Assembly (NCBI GenBank): GCA_022376515.1
Contig: WTXI01000390.1
Coordinates: 1-31,212, forward strand
Direction of reading: 5' to 3'
Length of the DNA: 31,212 nucleotides
From: Lactifluus volemus
Taxonomy: Eukaryota > Basidiomycota > Agaricomycetes > Russulales > Russulaceae
A program made the position numbers and the translations under genes. The first letter of the stretch is position 1. The number at the start of each line of letters is the position of its first letter. The notes beneath the pieces were generated by a model. It did no database searches. It had not been told where the DNA came from and saw only the letters and a list, made by a program, of their open reading frames with translations. This document shows, one piece after another, positions 1 to 9,903 of the stretch.

Positions 1-261
1 ATAACTTCTCCACCCTTTCAACCACCTGGGGCTTGAGGAGGCTACTTCGATTCTGTTCGTGTCAGAGGTATTCGTACAAATGAAAGACAAAGCAGCCCTT
101 GGAAAAGACCGCCAAGAGCTGCATTGTCTTGCATTGAATCCCGCGGCCTTGGGACCCGCGTATCAGGAGTCAAATGACAGACAGATTACGAGAGCCGAAA
201 GTTCTCCATCGTCCTGTCTCAAAGCTACCTGTCAGAATTTGCTTATCGCGGTCTCATCTAG

Positions 262-2750
262 GTCCACATGGAGCAAACATCTTCAATCCCCGCTCTTTTG
301 GAGATAACGCTGACGAGAGCATTAATAATATTACCCTCGAGTTCACTCGCATTGTGATCGCTATTGGCGTATTCGCTGTTGGCGTCGAACTCCCCAAAAA
401 GTACATGTACCGCCATTGGAAGAGTCTCTTCTTCCTCCTCGTCCCTGTTATGACATGGGTAGTCTGCTCTATACATTCGTTCCTGTATCAGATGCTGATC
501 AAACCCATGTATAAGGGCTGGTTCGTGTCAGCTGCCTTGATTTACGCGCTCATACCCAACCTCAGCTTCCTTTCATCTTTAGCTATTGCTGCTTGTCTCA
601 CCCCAACTGACCCGATTCTCGCTGCAGCAATTATTGGAGGGAAGTATGCCGATAAGCATGTGCCTGCTCATCTACGGCATCTTCTTGCAGCAGAATCGGC
701 CAGCAATGACGGTGCCGCATATCCCTTTCTTTACTTTGCTCTTGCGCTCATCCTCAACCGTACAACGGGGGAGGCGATGAAGGATTGGTTCCTGATCACA
801 TGGCTCTGTGTGTGCTCAATTGTTTCTTCTGCCCACCTTTATTAACGTACGATATGTAGATCAGATATTTCTCAGCATCGCTTGGGGCTGCATGCTTGGT
901 TATGGCTTCAGGCATCTCATGAAGTTTTGCGAGCGCAAAGACCTTATCGACCGGCCATCATACGTCGCACAATATGTTTCACTTGCGCTTCTCACGGTTG
1001 GCACGACCACCCTGCTCGGTTCTGATGACCTGCTTGCCTCCTTCGTGTGTGGCACCGCCTTTGCTTGGGATGGTTTCTTCAACAAACAAACCGAGGCCGC
1101 CGTCTTTTCTTCCGTCATTGACCTTCTTCTTAATACAGCCGCATTCCTCTTTGTGGGTGCTTGGATGCCCTTCGATTCTTTCTCAGATGAGGCCCTCTCC
1201 CTCTCCGTCCAGCGACTCATATGCATTTCTGTCCTTGTGCTGTTGCTACGACGTCTACCGGTCATCATTGGGCTCTTCAAGTGGATTCCAGATATCAAAA
1301 ATTTCCGTGAGGCTTTGTTTAGTGGGCATTTCGGCCCCATTGGCGTCGGCGAGTCATAGCGCACTCCCCTAATCACCTGTCGAAGCTAATTCCAATTGAT
1401 AGGTGCTATCTATACATCGACGATCGCTATCGAAATGCTACCCCGGCCGCAAATTCCGCCAGCAAACCAGGCGGAGCGCCTTGCTGCCACGATCCAGCCT
1501 GTGGTTGCGTTTATGGTCCTCTGCTCAATCCTCATCCACGGACTTTCGATCCCATTTTTCTCTCTTGGGCGACGCGTGACGACTGTCACACGTACGTGGT
1601 CACGCCAACCGAGCCTTCCCGACTGGGCATTGCATACGCGCCGCGTCGAGCGCGCTGAGGACGTCGTGATTAATCGCGATCCAGCAAGTGTTATGGAGCG
1701 CGGGGAGGTGGATGAAGGTGAGAAGGACGGAGTCAAAAAAAACCCATCGGAAACGGTGGATCAGGATGACGAAAAGAGGGAGTTTGCTGGGCAGCGGAAA
1801 GATAGCACGGATGCCACCACTATGGTGGTGACTGAGCCGGAAGAGGGCAAAGTAGATATTGCCCCAGATGGCGCTGAAGAGGTTTTGGAATGGAAGGAAG
1901 GACCGCACCGTATCATCGAGCGGCGGGCTGAGTCCGGCGAAGAGGTGTGTTTCAGTTCCACCCACACTATCCTCCAGTTAATTCATGACATCAGGTTGAG
2001 GTTGAGGTACAACATAATGCCTATGGCCCGACTAAAGTTGAGCGCGTCACACGCGCATTTCGCGGTCGCCATTCACAACCTCACGAGAAAGATTTCGTGA
2101 CGGATGCTCCCGAGTCGGTGCAAGGTGTCCCAAGCCTGTCCGTGGAGCCAGATGAACTTGCGTCCGTACGCCAAGACGAAGAGGGCGACTGGGTTTCAGA
2201 TCAGAGTTCGCTGGGGGAGACACAGCTAGGAAGGGAACATCAATACTCAATGAAATCCGCCCGCGGTCGCGGCGGCAAGAAGAGGCGCACCCACCGCCAG
2301 CGCCCCTCTCTCCACTCCCGCATACCCCACCTCCCTTCGATAAAGCACCGACTTCCACCGAGTCCAGCTCCGCTCGCATCGCATCGTCATCCACTCCTGC
2401 GCCCGACGTCTCCACTTCGCCTATTCCGAACACCGCCCTACCCGACGGACGTCGCGGACGAGCCTCGCGGGCGCCCACCTCCGCATCTGTCCCATCTACC
2501 TATGCGTCGCGCAGGCAACCACGGCACATGCGTGTTGTGTCGCTGCGCGAGAGCGAGACTGGATCCCGGGAGGTTTCGCCTGCGCGCTCTGTCCGGTGGG
2601 CCGATGCTGGTGCCAGCACCAGCCCCCGACTCCACGCTGGTCGCAGCCTCCATCTCGCAGGGCAGCCGCGCCCTTCGCCTGGGCCACCAACTCCTGCCGA
2701 GCTTGTGGGAAACGACTCTGGTTAGGAGTCCACATGAGCCTTGTGCTTGA
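262..2750 (+). CDS. NHA1: Nha1-type Na+/H+ antiporter, N-terminus not identified
   Basis: Plasma-membrane alkali-cation/proton antiporter of the fungal Nha1 (CPA1-like) family, which exports Na+ and K+ for salt and pH balance. Exons read 262-458, 516-807, 860-1348, 1403-1944 and 1995 to the stop. Joined, they give the family core: GPHGANIFNPRSF, FAVGVELPKKYM, the ion-binding stretch ACLTPTDPILAAA, LLAAESASNDGAAYPFLY, TWLYQIFLSIAWG, GSDDLLASFVCGTAFAWDG and GPIGVGAIYTST, followed by a long charged cytoplasmic tail. Introns are 50-57 nt. The 459-515 intron is a multiple of three without stops, and the 1349-1402 intron uses a GC donor. The sequence before 262 (a TAG acceptor at 259-261) does not resemble the expected first membrane segment, so the 5' end is missing, diverged or outside the window. 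After about 2255 the frame ending at 2725 (Ser/Pro/Thr-rich) looks more natural than the one ending at 2750, which suggests a 1-nt shift. Confidence 0.85.
1349..1402 (+). other. Probable GC-AG intron in the Nha1 gene
   Basis: No GT donor joins the flanking exons in frame. A GC donor (G then GCGAGT) at 1349 with the TAG acceptor at 1400-1402 restores GPIGV-GAIYTST, the conserved family reading. Length is 54 nt, phase 1. GC-AG introns are a known minor class. Confidence 0.7.
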
Positions 2751-3373
2751 CATCGGAGTCAGCCAAGGCTGAGCAGCTCTGGCACGCTGATGAATTCTCT
2801 TGCCCTTTCTCAGTAAAAAGTTTTAATCTTCCTCTGGACTGGTTTTTCCTTTTCCATTTCATCCCTGTTCGGATACACAAGTATAGAGCACTAGCCCCGT
2901 TTTTAGACTCCGCATAATGAATATTCATTCTAGAGATTATCGTCATGCGGGGTATCTGTGTCCGAACGTTTAGCCTGAGATCAGGCTTGCTCACCTCAAG
3001 CCAAGTCCCTGCAGCGCTCTTGCTCAGGACTACATATACTCTTCCAAGCGGTGCATGATCTCCTCGTGATGACCGGCTCTCCAGGCAAATTGTATTGTGT
3101 GCACGCGGGACAAGGCGTGCGAGGACTTGGTGCAAAAGGTAGTTCTCTGCAATAAAATTTATGAGGGAGCCATTTGAATTATAGCTCACGTTGTCGCTGC
3201 TCATCATATATCAAAGAATGACAAGTTCCACTAAAGGTACATCGAAGTCACAGAACAACACCAAAGAAAATCTCTCAGCCGGCACTGAATGAACTTCGCT
3301 CGTTCATGAATATCGACATGGCTGACCGACGGTACCGTTGATTCCATACTTGACAGACGTCCGCCAGCCTGAG
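2751..3373. other. Intergenic stretch without a supported gene
   Basis: About 620 bases between the antiporter 3' end and the aspartic protease stop codon. A 161-codon minus frame spans 2722-3207, but it shows no recognisable motif, has unconvincing composition and overlaps the antiporter tail. Presumably it holds the 3' flanks of the two convergent genes. No repeat or RNA gene seen. Confidence 0.5.
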
Positions 3374-5117
3374 TTAGTTGGTTTCGGAATTGGTAAACGA
3401 CGTGGCCGCCAGCCCCAACTGTGAGTTAGTTACGTCGTACACACTGTAGTAACGTTGCAGGAATGCGAACCCGTCTGGATAAGATATGCCAGTCACCACC
3501 AAAGTTCTACTCGAGATAAAGGAATCATACTGATGAAATCGAGCCCCTGACCCGACGATCTGTGAAGGTCGGTCACGACGAGGTAGATGCTATCCTTATC
3601 AGGGCATTCAACGAACGAGGCCAGATTTGGGCGTTGGAGGTCAGCTTATACGAGGTGCCCCCAATGTTGAAGTACAGCGACTGCAGATTTTCGTACTGGG
3701 AAGCAGTGATAGTAAGATAACCAGTCTTCCTAGAAGACACAAGGAAATCGCGGTAATTAGTTGCCTCCTCAGCTCCGAGTGGGACAGGGCAGAACGAACT
3801 CGTCGAGCGTTGCACCAGTAACTTGCCGGGACTTCTGGTATGCATCTGAGGAAATTCACGGCATTGAGTGCGATGATATACGGTGTTAGGAAAAAATCGA
3901 ACCAGTGGCAAGGTGAATGAGTGTGGTTCCAGTGTCAACGATACCAGAGGTCAAGCTTAAGATTGATTCTCCACTGGAACCGTAAGTGATGCCTTGATCG
4001 ATACCCCAATACCTACTTGCAGGCGAGGTGCTCGTGATGGGTACATAGTTTACATCGCCGATGATCCTTTTATAACCCTTTCAGTCTCACAGCGCGACAC
4101 TAATTGAGTAAAAATTAGAACTTGGACGAATCGAAATCTCCAAATCTGAGCTCTCTGTTGGCAAGAATGCCAGTGCACGTCGAAGTAGGTGGTTGATACA
4201 AAACTTGAATGCCGATGGACTCCGTAGCAATCGTGCCTTGTTTGAAAAGATTATCGGTTATGGTCGGGACAGGGGTTTCCCCCCCAATCGTGCCCGGAGT
4301 GAGATTGACAGGGCCAATACTGCGAATTTGTGGTTGAGTCAAACGATAGGGCGCCTTGACAGCAAGTAGAAATAGTACCCGAGGATATCGAGCAAAGGAA
4401 GCAACGCCGACGGTTTGGGACTTGATATGAGCGAGGGAGAGAGCGTCACCTGATCCGTGACTAGAAGCACAGGATAGCAACTGACAGCCACGAGGCACTG
4501 GAAAATAAAAGATGCCCACACTCAGTCCCAGTGAACGAGCCCGAACCATAACCGACCGTCTAAGATAAAATTGAGGACAAATGTCGGCTTATGCTGGACA
4601 GAACCGTGACTTACTACGTTATTTCCAGTTTTCCGGGAGGTACCTGTCTTTCTGTACTTCTTATTCGCACCAACCCAGGTATTGGAACTGCCAGTGTCGA
4701 TAACAAGGACATAATCAGTGGGCGGGCTGCCGACCCCAACCGAGGCGGTATATATCAAGGCTGGGACGTGACAATTATCAGTAGCGTGACGGATGTGGTA
4801 AAGAGGTCCCGAGCACACCAACATCAGCGGCATCAATAGTATCGTCAACAGCACGCGCGTCCTCGGAAAGATTAACTTGAACGTGACCGCGACTGTCACC
4901 ATGATTGATATTGCCCATCACGGCACCGCGCCGACGGAGCTCTGATGATTTAGGGGCTTTCGGGCCATGTGGCTGGGTACCTTCCGTGCGCGTTCCGTGC
5001 GCCGCAGTGTCGCGGGCGACAATGGCGCGAGCAACATCATGGCCTTTGACTGCGGAAGTAAACCGAAGGGGAGAAGCCTGGGGACATCCGGCTGCACGAG
5101 CAAGTCCGCCAGGACAT
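3374..5117 (-). pseudogene. Secreted pepsin-like aspartic protease (polyporopepsin type) with frameshifts
   Basis: Family A1 endopeptidase, normally secreted with a propeptide. Exons on the minus strand: about 5100 to about 4905 (propeptide), a mature exon down to 4615, then 4559-4520, 4460-4379, 4319-4122, 4066-3903, 3845-3800, 3729-3531 and 3474-3374 (TAA). Introns are 55-70 nt except a likely intron of about 140 nt before YTASVGVGSPP. Both catalytic motifs are present: VIDTGSSNTWVGA (Asp at 4698-4696) and GIVDTGTTLIHLAT (Asp at 3936-3934). Also seen are YGSGSFTGTE, NAQIWPRSLN and the C-terminal FLQRYYSVYDVTN and QLGLAATSFT. Two defects: a 1-nt loss in a C run at 3602-3604 shifts the frame after SLN, and between TDQVTL and DILGIGPV the family-like stretch KSQTVGVASFA lies in another frame (a compensating pair of shifts). 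These are either decay or base-call errors. Signal peptide and start codon are not identified; 5117 is the first ATG after the TATA box. Confidence 0.8.
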
Positions 5118-5121
5118 ACGG

Positions 5122-5131
5122 TATTTATATA
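5122..5131 (-). promoter_or_regulatory. TATA box of the aspartic protease gene
   Basis: Minus-strand TATATAAATA lies just upstream of the propeptide-coding frame, the expected place for a core promoter. The assignment rests on motif and position only. Confidence 0.5.
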
Positions 5132-5676
5132 GGCGAGATGGCAGGCAATGCCAACTAGGAATCTGGACGGACTCAGACAGAAGCAGTATGAAAGTAACGG
5201 AAATGTCAAGGAACCGAGTTGAGCCTGGCTTCTCGAAATGTACTGTACCTCCAAACGCACCGTAAATGGAGATCCACTCGTGACGAAATTCTAACGGAAC
5301 AAGGAGCTGTGACCCTCTGCCACAAACACGACAGTTCTTGATCACGGAAAAAAGACAGTAGGGAAAAGAGGGGCTCGAGAGGCCTGGGGTAACACTGGCT
5401 GCGATTCCTGTGTCCACTGGTACTAACACTGCGGGGGTAGTGGACACCATGGCGGATGTAACAGATCAGTCACGCTGTCACCAGCCATAAGTTCAGTCCG
5501 CAGCACTTGGGCGTGCCAGGTGTGACATGTGACAAGCCGTATTTAACCTAGTACAAATTCTAGAGTATTTAGAAAAGTCGAATTCATACTAGAAACAGGT
5601 AAGCTAGTGATGGCTAGGCGTCTCTAGCATCTCTAGTACAGTAACTCTAGTACATGAACAACTTCCTGATGTGCCT

Positions 5677-6538
5677 CTAGGCTGCAACCGCCACCCTAGA
5701 CTGGACTTCAAAAACAACTCGAGCAATAGCGCTTCCAGGCTTGAAGGTCATCTCGGAATCGTAGCTGGGGGTGCCTTCGGGCCCGATTGGCGACACTACC
5801 GTATGCCCAGATGTACGTGTCTGGCAGTAGCCCTTAACTCGAACATGTTGACCCGACCTACTCCCGCAATAAGCGGCAACACTTGCCGTGGGACCGGATC
5901 CGCATGAAGCCTTCCAGTTTGTAGGTATCTCCTTCGTGACACCAGCAGAAGGTAGGAGGGATTGGGGAACCATGACTGTGGTACGGAGCTCTGGCAACTC
6001 AAACTCAGAGAGGGCATCATCAGAGTCCTCGTCCGGGAATGCAACGAGGCCAAAGATGTGATTCGCCTTCTCTTCAGTGATGACTTTGATAACCTGGTCG
6101 ATAAAGGGTTTGTACTCTGCGATGTCAATGCCAGATGTGCTGGTGGAGAACTCGTAGGGAACTAGATTCCCATCGTGAACGAGGAAGTTCTTGGGCGTGT
6201 ACTGGTTGACATTGGAAGAGGGGAGAGGGCCCATAATGATGACCGGAGCAACACCTGCAACTGGAATGTGACTGAAAACGGGCAATTCGTCTTCAAGCAT
6301 GTCAAAGTGCTTGTGGACCAGCCGAACACCAAAGACATTCTGAAGCTGATACTGGTGGAGGAGGCTGTAGAGTTTCTGCCTCACAGACAAAAGAGACTCA
6401 GCACGTTCGTCGGCGACGTCAACGGTAGGAAGAGTATTGTAGGCTGCGAACATCTAGAGGAGGGTTAAAAGCAAGGACGGGCGGGAGGACGGGCGGAAGA
6501 ACGTACGGGGTGATGTCGAAGAGAGGTATGATGTTCAT
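5677..6538 (-). CDS. Hypothetical protein, 270 aa, two exons
   Basis: Not recognised. The minus-strand frame 6453-5677 is open for 258 codons. A likely first exon, 6538-6503 (MNIIPLFDITPY), joins it in phase 0 over a 49-nt intron (6454-6502, GTTCTT to CTCTAG). The protein starts with an acidic, helix-prone part (residues 1-70, includes VRLVHKHFDM). The middle reads VAGVAPVIIMGPLPSS and VHDGNLVPYEFSTS. The tail is rich in Gly, Ser and Val with five Cys-containing stretches (KASCGSG, AAYCGS, KGYCQT). No signal peptide or membrane segment is evident. Its composition and intron look like a normal host gene. A two-domain protein or a pseudogene with an altered tail frame cannot be excluded. Confidence 0.55.
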
Positions 6539-6670
6539 GAGTGTCACGCAGTTTTTGAATCACCCCGTTGGATGATTCGGCAATCACAAACCCGATAACA
6601 TCTCCTGTTATCTTTCATTTAAAGAACGCAAGAATGGGAGTGTCGCGTCATTTTTGAATCACGTTGGATG

Positions 6671-7001
6671 ACTAGAAACGACGACTTTGTCATCGGGAAC
6701 CTTGCTTGCCTGGTTGATGATGATCCGGCCGGCAGAGCTCCAAAACAGGAAAGCACATGAACTTTTGATTGTTCCTGCAAGGCACACTCGAAAAGAATTT
6801 AGCACCCCATACAGCCGCAAGGTCGATGTCGACTCCGTCGGCATTTCTAGTAAGTTTAATACTAGAAACGACGACTTTGTCATCGGGAACCTTGCTTGCC
6901 TGGTTGATGATGATCCGGCCGGCAGAGTTCCAAAAGAGGAAAGCACGTGAACTTTTGATCGTTCCTGCAAGGCACACTCGAAAAGAATTTAGCATCCCAT
7001 A
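6671..7001. repeat. Direct duplication of a 141-bp block (period 190 bp)
   Basis: Copy 1 is 6671-6811 and copy 2 is 6861-7001. They differ at five positions (about 96% identity), separated by a 49-bp spacer. A weaker repeated motif (TTTTTGAATCAC then GTTGGATGA) occurs at about 6549 and 6651, just before copy 1. On the minus strand each copy is open and encodes AGRIIINQASKVPDDKVVVSS, so it could be a duplicated exon of an unrecognised gene. No inverted ends or target duplications were found. Confidence 0.85.
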
Positions 7002-7088
7002 GATACCTTGCAAGCAAGGTAATATCCATATTTGGTTTATCTTCGATAAAGCTTTCCCATCCGTGTAGCTCTCAGACGCACCTCCATC

Positions 7089-8173
7089 ATGTCTGCTCCA
7101 TCCAGTTCAGAACAGGGCTTCATCGATCTTGCAGAAACAATAGCCCACGCTCATTGTAATATTCCAAGTGTATCTTGCCGCCTGCACGACGAGCAAGGCT
7201 ATTTTAGCCAGACCTACGTCGTAAAACTAGAAGACAAGTCTAGCGTCATTGTCCAGTTTCGAGACTCTCCACTGGACTTGTCCCTCTATGAGTTAGCACG
7301 CCGTACGTCTCTCTTCGCTAGAATATGCACTTGTCCCCTGAGCGTGTCTGCAGAGAAATTGGGAACCCTGGTTCCAACTATCGAGAAGAAGAGCACAGAT
7401 ATCTCTGTTTCCACTCACGTATACATCATGAACTACATCGACGGATCAATGTGGAATTCAGCCCTGGGAGCCTGGCCAGGCGCCTGGGATGACGACGCTA
7501 CAATCGCTGGCCAACTTGGAGAGGCGTTATCTCGTTGTATCGTTGGCCCAGACTCCTCGGAGGTCGTTGAATCCTACATCATCCCGCGCCTTCAAACTGT
7601 GTTGCGCGAAAACATTCCATCAGACCGACTTGCACTGCGTCGAAGCGTCGAAGAACTCATCTCGATCGCTCCTAATCTCAAGAAACTCCCTCTTTCTCTT
7701 TCCCATGTGGATCTCAATCCGACGAACGTGAGCAGACCTTCATGAACCCGTCATCACTGCCTGAACCAGAGCTTCAGATGCTCATTGCGAGTCAGGGACC
7801 ACCTCGACTGATCGGAATATTGGACTGGGACCTCTCGAGGTATCTTCCATTCGGTATCGATGGCGCTCAGATCCGCTACATGTCTGTGATCAACCGAGAC
7901 CGAGTCGACTGTCCTGACGAGCCCGGGTCTACGCTGGTTGCAACTTCGTTCTGGAATGCCTTTACGGCGAACCTTGACGCCGATCTTAAAGATTATGTCG
8001 TAGATGCCATGAAAGTTGGAGTGATTATATATTTAGAGTTCCCAGAAGGTTGCGGGGAACGGAAGGCGAGAGACATTCAGAATGCTGAGAAGCGTTTGCA
8101 ATGGTTCGATGAAGTGTTCAGACCACTTTGTTCCAGGAAATGTGTAATACTTCCGTACATGAGTAATCTCTAG
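7089..8173 (+). CDS. Aminoglycoside phosphotransferase (APH)-like kinase, 344 aa
   Basis: Small-molecule kinase fold of the APH family, expanded in basidiomycetes; the substrate is unknown. Exons are 7089-7727 and 7778-8173, joined in phase 0 over a 50-nt intron (GTGAGC to CTTCAG). Catalytic loop HVDLNPTN starts near residue 206, and the metal-binding motif GILDWD has its first Asp near residue 229. The nucleotide-binding half includes SQTYVVKLEDKSSVIVQF, with Lys as possible ATP contact. The start ATG at 7089 is the first in frame and is preceded by a pyrimidine-rich leader. The last ten codons (CVILPYMSNL) fall in DNA resembling the end of the Gypsy-A LTR at 23973, so the native C-terminus may have been replaced by mobile-element sequence. 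Confidence 0.8.
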
Positions 8174-8232
8174 TGTAGATTGAAATGATAAGGACCTGAA
8201 AACTTTCCAAAAGCACCACACAACAGAACCAG
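8144..8232. repeat. Fragment related to the Gypsy-A LTR end
   Basis: Starting at TGTAATACTTCCGTACATGA the sequence matches, with gaps, TGTAAGACTTCCGTACACGA at 23973. Both then share GGAC-TGAAAAC, AGCA-ACACAAC and GAACCAGC. Similarity begins at the TGTAA end and stops after about 90-120 bases. This is consistent with a degraded LTR end at the 3' end of the kinase gene. Confidence 0.5.
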
Positions 8233-9050
8233 CTGAATCCAAGGGCCCGTGGAGACCCACCTGTGCACCGGGCCGGGTCGAGAAGTTCGATTACACGCAC
8301 AGGTGGTCCGAGCCAAAGAAGAGTCGTCACATGTCCAGATACGTTTGACATCTTGTGTTCTTTGCTCAAATGCGTCGATTCCGAATGAGCAACTTGCTCA
8401 ACGTTATCATGTCTGGCTTTGCCGCAGAGGTCGATGCTCCCGCGTACGACGTCGGTCACGAAAACATGCAACCCCTTTGAAGATCCCTTTGCACCACCAC
8501 GCTCTTGCTCTCCGATCCTTCAAGTTGGGAAAAGGTGCGCCAACCGCTGCATCAGATCCGCTGCACTCAGCAAAGCTTGTCCGCGGGAAGCAACAAGCCC
8601 ATCACCTCCTGGGCATCCTGGTTTAGAGAAACGGACCCACCATAAAACTCCTCCCAGTTGTCTACTCAGCATTCCCCCCTCAATGAGCCAATTTCCTCCA
8701 GAATTGCTCCTCCATTTTTTCGCTCTATGTCATCCCCCGCCTGTGAGCTCGGCCATAACGCACTCTCCTTCCCCCTCGCGCCCACATCCGACGTCCCCAC
8801 TCAGCCCAGAGAGAATACAAATCCGCCATCTCCTTCGTCACCATCCTTATGTGACCATCGCTTTTCCAACAACCCTCACATCCATTCTTTCACGCTCCCT
8901 TCAGCTTTCCATCTGTTACAGTTAGCGATTCGCATCGCATCATACTCACCGGCGATCAACCTCCAATTACCTCGTTCACTAGTCTTGCGTTGGATGGGGA
9001 AAGGTTTGGTACTGGGATGCCGAACCCTGCCTGTGGACATGCGCTTCTAA
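8174..9050. other. Region without a supported gene
   Basis: Several overlapping plus frames are open here. One (from 8683, MSQFPPELLLHFFALC) faintly recalls an F-box-like start but has no continuation, and its composition is Pro/Ser-rich in several frames. The first part contains the LTR-like fragment. The last part precedes the acyltransferase remnant and may hold unrecognisable upstream exons of it. Confidence 0.4.
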
Positions 9051-9553
9051 CCTTTTTGTCGCCGATGCGGCTTTTATGATGATTGGGTAACTAGCCACCC
9101 TTTTTTTTTTCTACTTTGGTGCTGAGTCTGGTCACAGTGAAATTCAACTTCTTGGGATGAGTTTTCCCGAGATTCAGACAAGCTCATAGACAACGTCCTG
9201 CTTCGACACGTCTACGCGTCGACGATCAGCTCGTACCAATTGCCGGGCTCGCGTGCCGTGTTAACCACCTTCCTTCTCTCCGCGGCGGCCCACGAACTGG
9301 TCATGGCCGTAGTCACCAAGACGTTTAGGTGCGCTCCAGCCAAACCTCCCTCTTTGTTATTTGTGAAAAGATTGATTTGTTCGAACGTGGAAACAGATTG
9401 TATATCTTTGTGCTGCAACTCATCCAGATTCCCATGGCCTCTGTCGCACGGTCGCTAGCGATCAAGCGTAAAAAGTTCTTGGGCAACGCGATGGTCTGGT
9501 TGGCGTTGCATGCGGGGTTCCCGTTACTGTGTATAGCGTACGTCTTTTACTGA
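9051..9553 (+). pseudogene. Sterol O-acyltransferase (ARE/ACAT, MBOAT family), 3' remnant
   Basis: C-terminal part of an ER-membrane sterol ester synthase. Pieces: FYDDW (9072-9086), intron 9087-9137, then NSTSWDEFSRDSDK, LLRHVYASTISSYQLP, FLLSAAAHELVMAVVTK (9141-9328; the His is the MBOAT catalytic residue), intron 9329-9396, then LYIFVLQLIQIPMA, KRKKFLGNAMVWLALHAGFP and LLCIAYVFY with stop at 9551-9553. The family motif DWWNSTSW is broken: the second Trp codon is TGA at 9138-9140. The frame before FYDDW is also shifted. The usual N-terminal three quarters of the protein is not found upstream, so this is a truncated relic. Confidence 0.8.
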
Positions 9554-9903
9554 TACTTTGTCTCGTGTCGGGCTTTATCTTTCGAGGATCATTAAGTAGA
9601 GTATCTTGTAGTGTCGCTTAACACCTAGGTAATAACGTTTTGAAAAAGGCGCCCTGGCTTTATTCAAGCGTGAAGTGGTCAGACTCGGAAGCTCGAGTTA
9701 CGGAAAGTGATTATCGCATATCACAAACGTCACGGTGACCTTCCCGCTAGCGCTGAGCGTGAGACGGCGCAGACAAGATGCCCTTAGAAGCCATAATGTA
9801 GGCACATGCAAGGGCACAGGGTTACGTCAAGGCTCAACGACCCTCAACCCGGCTTTCTCTTCCTTACTCTCTTCAAAAGCTACCCAGGTGACCCCGGATC
9901 CGT
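9554..9903. other. Intergenic stretch before the NLR gene
   Basis: About 350 bases holding the 3' flank of the acyltransferase remnant and presumably the NLR promoter. No clear TATA box, repeat or additional ORF is supported. Confidence 0.4.

Noticed and set aside
2722..3207. 161-codon minus-strand ORF
   Set aside because: No motif, overlaps the antiporter tail, unconvincing composition and no supporting splice pattern.
6540..7090. Tandem repeat as a CRISPR array or MITE pair
   Set aside because: Only two long copies with one spacer, no inverted ends and no target duplication, in a eukaryotic genome.
8419..9050. Possible F-box-like protein starting MSQFPPELLLHFFALC
   Set aside because: Only the first few residues suggest it. 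The continuation is low-complexity Pro/Ser and no domain follows.
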